DNA from: an uncultured Ruminococcus sp.
GTDB taxonomy: Bacteria > Bacillota > Clostridia > Oscillospirales > Ruminococcaceae
Reading direction: 5' to 3'
DNA length: 15,386 bases
NCBI GenBank assembly: GCA_900752785.1
Contig: CAADWP010000222.1
Span: forward strand, 1 to 15,386
Part shown: positions 14,223 to 15,386 of the stretch, piece by piece
Layout: each line of letters opens with the position of its first letter
How positions within the stretch are numbered: the stretch's first letter is position 1
Translations under genes and position numbers: made by a program
The notes under the pieces: generated by a model
The model's database searches: none
Seen by the model: only the letters and a program-made list of their open reading frames with translations
Told to the model about the DNA's origin: nothing

Positions 14223-14251
14223 AGTATACCACTTTCGTAACACAAATTCAA
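14223..14251 (-). promoter_or_regulatory. Minus-strand promoter candidate inside the gene-poor stretch
   Basis: On the minus strand TTGAAT (14246-14251) and TATACT (14223-14228) are separated by 17 bp. Transcription would start near 14216 and run toward the topoisomerase operon through the structured leader and the short ORF at 14049-14090. Confidence 0.6.
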
Positions 14252-14465
14252 GTTGCTTTAATAAATTATAAAAAATAAATTTTAATATTATTAAAGCTGC
14301 CAAAGTAAACAAAACCTCCTCACATTATTTCACGCGAAGCACTGATAATGTGAGGAGGTTTATTATAATTTTTCAATAAGCTTTCAGCAATAATCTTCTT
14401 TTACGATGCGGAAAGAAAGACCTCGCACAGAAAGGAAATTTGAGTTTGCAGATAGTTACGAAAGT
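14231..14465. repeat. Pair of 11-bp inverted repeats flanking the hairpin
   Basis: ACTTTCGTAAC at 14231-14241 is repeated as its exact complement GTTACGAAAGT at 14455-14465. Similarity does not extend further. The left copy lies in the spacer of the promoter at 14223-14251 and the right copy lies in a small TGCAGA/TCTGCA hairpin (14447-14470). They could be operator half-sites, ends of a small non-coding element, or coincidence. Confidence 0.4.
14312..14361. terminator. 17-bp perfect inverted repeat, probable terminator
   Basis: AAACCTCCTCACATTAT (14312-14328) and its exact complement at 14345-14361 flank a 16-nt loop. The minus-strand continuation is TTTTGTTTACTTT, a plausible termination tract for transcripts coming from the export-protein gene at 14838-15311. 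The plus-strand side (TTTATTATAATTTTT) is also T-rich, but no plus-strand gene lies upstream. The stem pairs a GAGGAGG with a CCTCCTC. A mobile or repeat element end is an alternative. Confidence 0.55.
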
Positions 14466-14563
14466 CTGCAGTAATCTAATCCTGTAAAATAGACGTTTTT
14501 AAGCATTAGAATGGCAAATGTGCCGAAATATCGAAAAATCTGAATATAATGTTTTATAATCAC
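14362..14563. other. Intergenic stretch with no gene seen
   Basis: About 200 bp of AT-rich sequence between the inverted repeat and the decayed gene. Apart from the small 14447-14470 hairpin, I find no open frame with a ribosome binding site, no convincing promoter and no RNA gene on either strand. Confidence 0.6.
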
Positions 14564-14834
14564 TTACCAAAACTTTATTTTTAACACAAGGATTAAAACA
14601 CCGCCAACAATGAACATCAAGCGGATGATGTGCTGTTCTATAATCATTTTTGGATCGATCTTGATACAAACATTTGGTATAGAATTCTTAATGGAGTAAT
14701 CCCATTTGAATATTGCTGCAAGGATACCTATTATACCGGTGATAATAAAGCATAATAATCACCAAATCTTAGCAATTTTAGGATCGGATTTTTGCGATTT
14801 TGAGATATGGTTTGGTGTGATTTTTTATTTTCAT
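14564..14834 (-). pseudogene. Decayed gene for a small two-helix membrane protein
   Basis: Reading the minus strand from an ATG at 14834, the frame closes after 18 codons at 14778. If one A is removed from the A6 run (14821-14826), the frame continues as TPNHISKSQKSDPKIAKIW and meets a TGA at 14759-14761. It then reads on as LLCFIITGIIGILAAIFKW and a second hydrophobic segment, RLMFIVGGVLILVLKIKFW, ending with TAA at 14564-14566. The rebuilt product would be about 89 residues with two membrane helices joined by a polar loop. The TGA falls where a Trp would be natural. The ATG is 3 bp past the stop of the export-protein gene, so it may have been the second gene of that operon. The family is not recognised. 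Confidence 0.5.
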
Positions 14835-14837
14835 AAA

Positions 14838-15311
14838 TTAAAAAAATGATATTCCTGCTTTAACAAGAAGACTTCCTACAGTCATTATTATACCGGCAAG
14901 AAGAACACCTAATAAAACAGCGGTAATACTTTTTTTGAAATCAAGATTTAGGATACTTGCAGCAAGAGTGCCTGTCCAAGCCCCAGTTCCGGGAAGTGGA
15001 ATTCCAACAAAAAGTAAGAGAGCAGGATATACTCCTTTACCTGTTTTTTCCTGAAGTTTTTTACCTCCTTTTTCGCCCTTCTCTAAACACCATGAAAAAA
15101 ACTTTCCAATACATGGCTTATTGCTTCCCCAAATAAGAATTTTTCTTGCAAAAAGAAATATAAACGGTACAGGTATCATATTTCCAATCATACAGACGAT
15201 CAGGCACCAGTACCATGGGAGATCCATACCTGTTCCAATGGGAACAGCGCCTCTCAGTTCAATAATTGGGATCATAGATACCAAAAATATACATAGATAT
15301 TTTTTTAACAT
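14838..15311 (-). CDS. Small multidrug-export family membrane protein (PF06695/COG2426-like)
   Basis: A 157-residue integral membrane protein. It has the family's paired motifs: IELRGAVPIGTGM at residues 17-29 and GIPLPGTGAWTGTLAA at 103-118, each next to hydrophobic helices, a pseudo-symmetric layout like DedA-type transporters. Helices lie around 4-20, 35-58, 94-110 and 128-152, with a charged loop rich in Lys and Glu at 77-92. Despite the family name, a transport substrate has rarely been shown, so drug export is only a label. The ATG at 15311 is preceded by a weak purine-rich GAAAGAGAG. No clear promoter is seen in the remaining 75 bp. The gene is complete and is followed at once by the decayed small gene. 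Confidence 0.88.
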   Translation of the reverse strand: MLKKYLCIFLVSMIPIIELRGAVPIGTGMDLPWYWCLIVCMIGNMIPVPFIFLFARKILIWGSNKPCIGKFFSWCLEKGEKGGKKLQEKTGKGVYPALLLFVGIPLPGTGAWTGTLAASILNLDFKKSITAVLLGVLLAGIIMTVGSLLVKAGISFF

Positions 15312-15386
15312 ATAAAATCACTCTCTTTCATGTTATTTAAATAGGCATAAACTATTAATTCCCTGAAATGATAAATCAAAATTATA

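Noticed and set aside
14121..14312. Minus-strand 63-codon frame starting at TTG
   Set aside because: Its TTG start is only about 2 nt from AGGAGG within a strong hairpin, the -35 and -10 elements of a promoter lie inside it, and the translation is low-complexity AT-rich. The 27-codon inner frame from an ATG at 14204 has no ribosome binding site.

Overview
The window looks like chromosomal DNA of a low-to-moderate-GC Gram-positive anaerobe, most likely a Ruminococcus-like member of Clostridia/Oscillospiraceae. This is inferred from the clostridial order DUF512 radical-SAM protein - Der - PlsY - GpsA, the DUF177-L32 pair, AGGAGG-type ribosome binding sites and AT-rich promoters. TAA and TGA are both ordinary stops. 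I see no rRNA, tRNA, CRISPR array, insertion sequence or phage gene.

Layout. 2-787 (+): 3' half of glucose-6-phosphate isomerase. 855-1262 (+): a small P-loop protein of unknown role. 1301-2082 (+): a compact unit with a consensus sigma-A promoter, DUF177/YceD, ribosomal protein L32 and a strong terminator. 2119-8074 (+): DUF512/PDZ radical-SAM protein, Der GTPase, PlsY, GpsA and an N-terminally short asparagine-synthetase-like protein. 8078-8105: a terminator that can serve both converging operons. 8112-13941 (-): a four-gene operon, in transcription order a divergent type II topoisomerase B subunit, a DUF6688-like membrane protein, a GNAT acetyltransferase and the matching A subunit, with its promoter at 13980-14008. 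13942-14837: about 0.9 kb without an intact gene. 14838-15311 (-): a small multidrug-export family membrane protein.

How the genes fit together. GpsA makes sn-glycerol-3-phosphate and PlsY acylates it, so the middle operon joins the first steps of phospholipid synthesis to ribosome assembly (Der). The minus-strand operon encodes both halves of one topoisomerase, with two unrelated genes between them and stop codons that overlap the next ribosome binding site.

Most unusual points: (1) the asparagine-synthetase-like protein keeps the ATP/synthetase active site but has no catalytic cysteine and has lost the glutamine-binding residues in what remains of the glutaminase domain; (2) the divergent topoisomerase, with a membrane protein and an acetyltransferase between its subunits and Gln at the fluoroquinolone-critical Ser position; (3) the gene-poor stretch 14049-14834, which holds a good minus-strand promoter, a leader with several hairpins and mutually exclusive pairing, a stub resembling the start of TatA, a 17-bp perfect inverted repeat, an 11-bp inverted-repeat pair and a decayed two-helix membrane protein gene.
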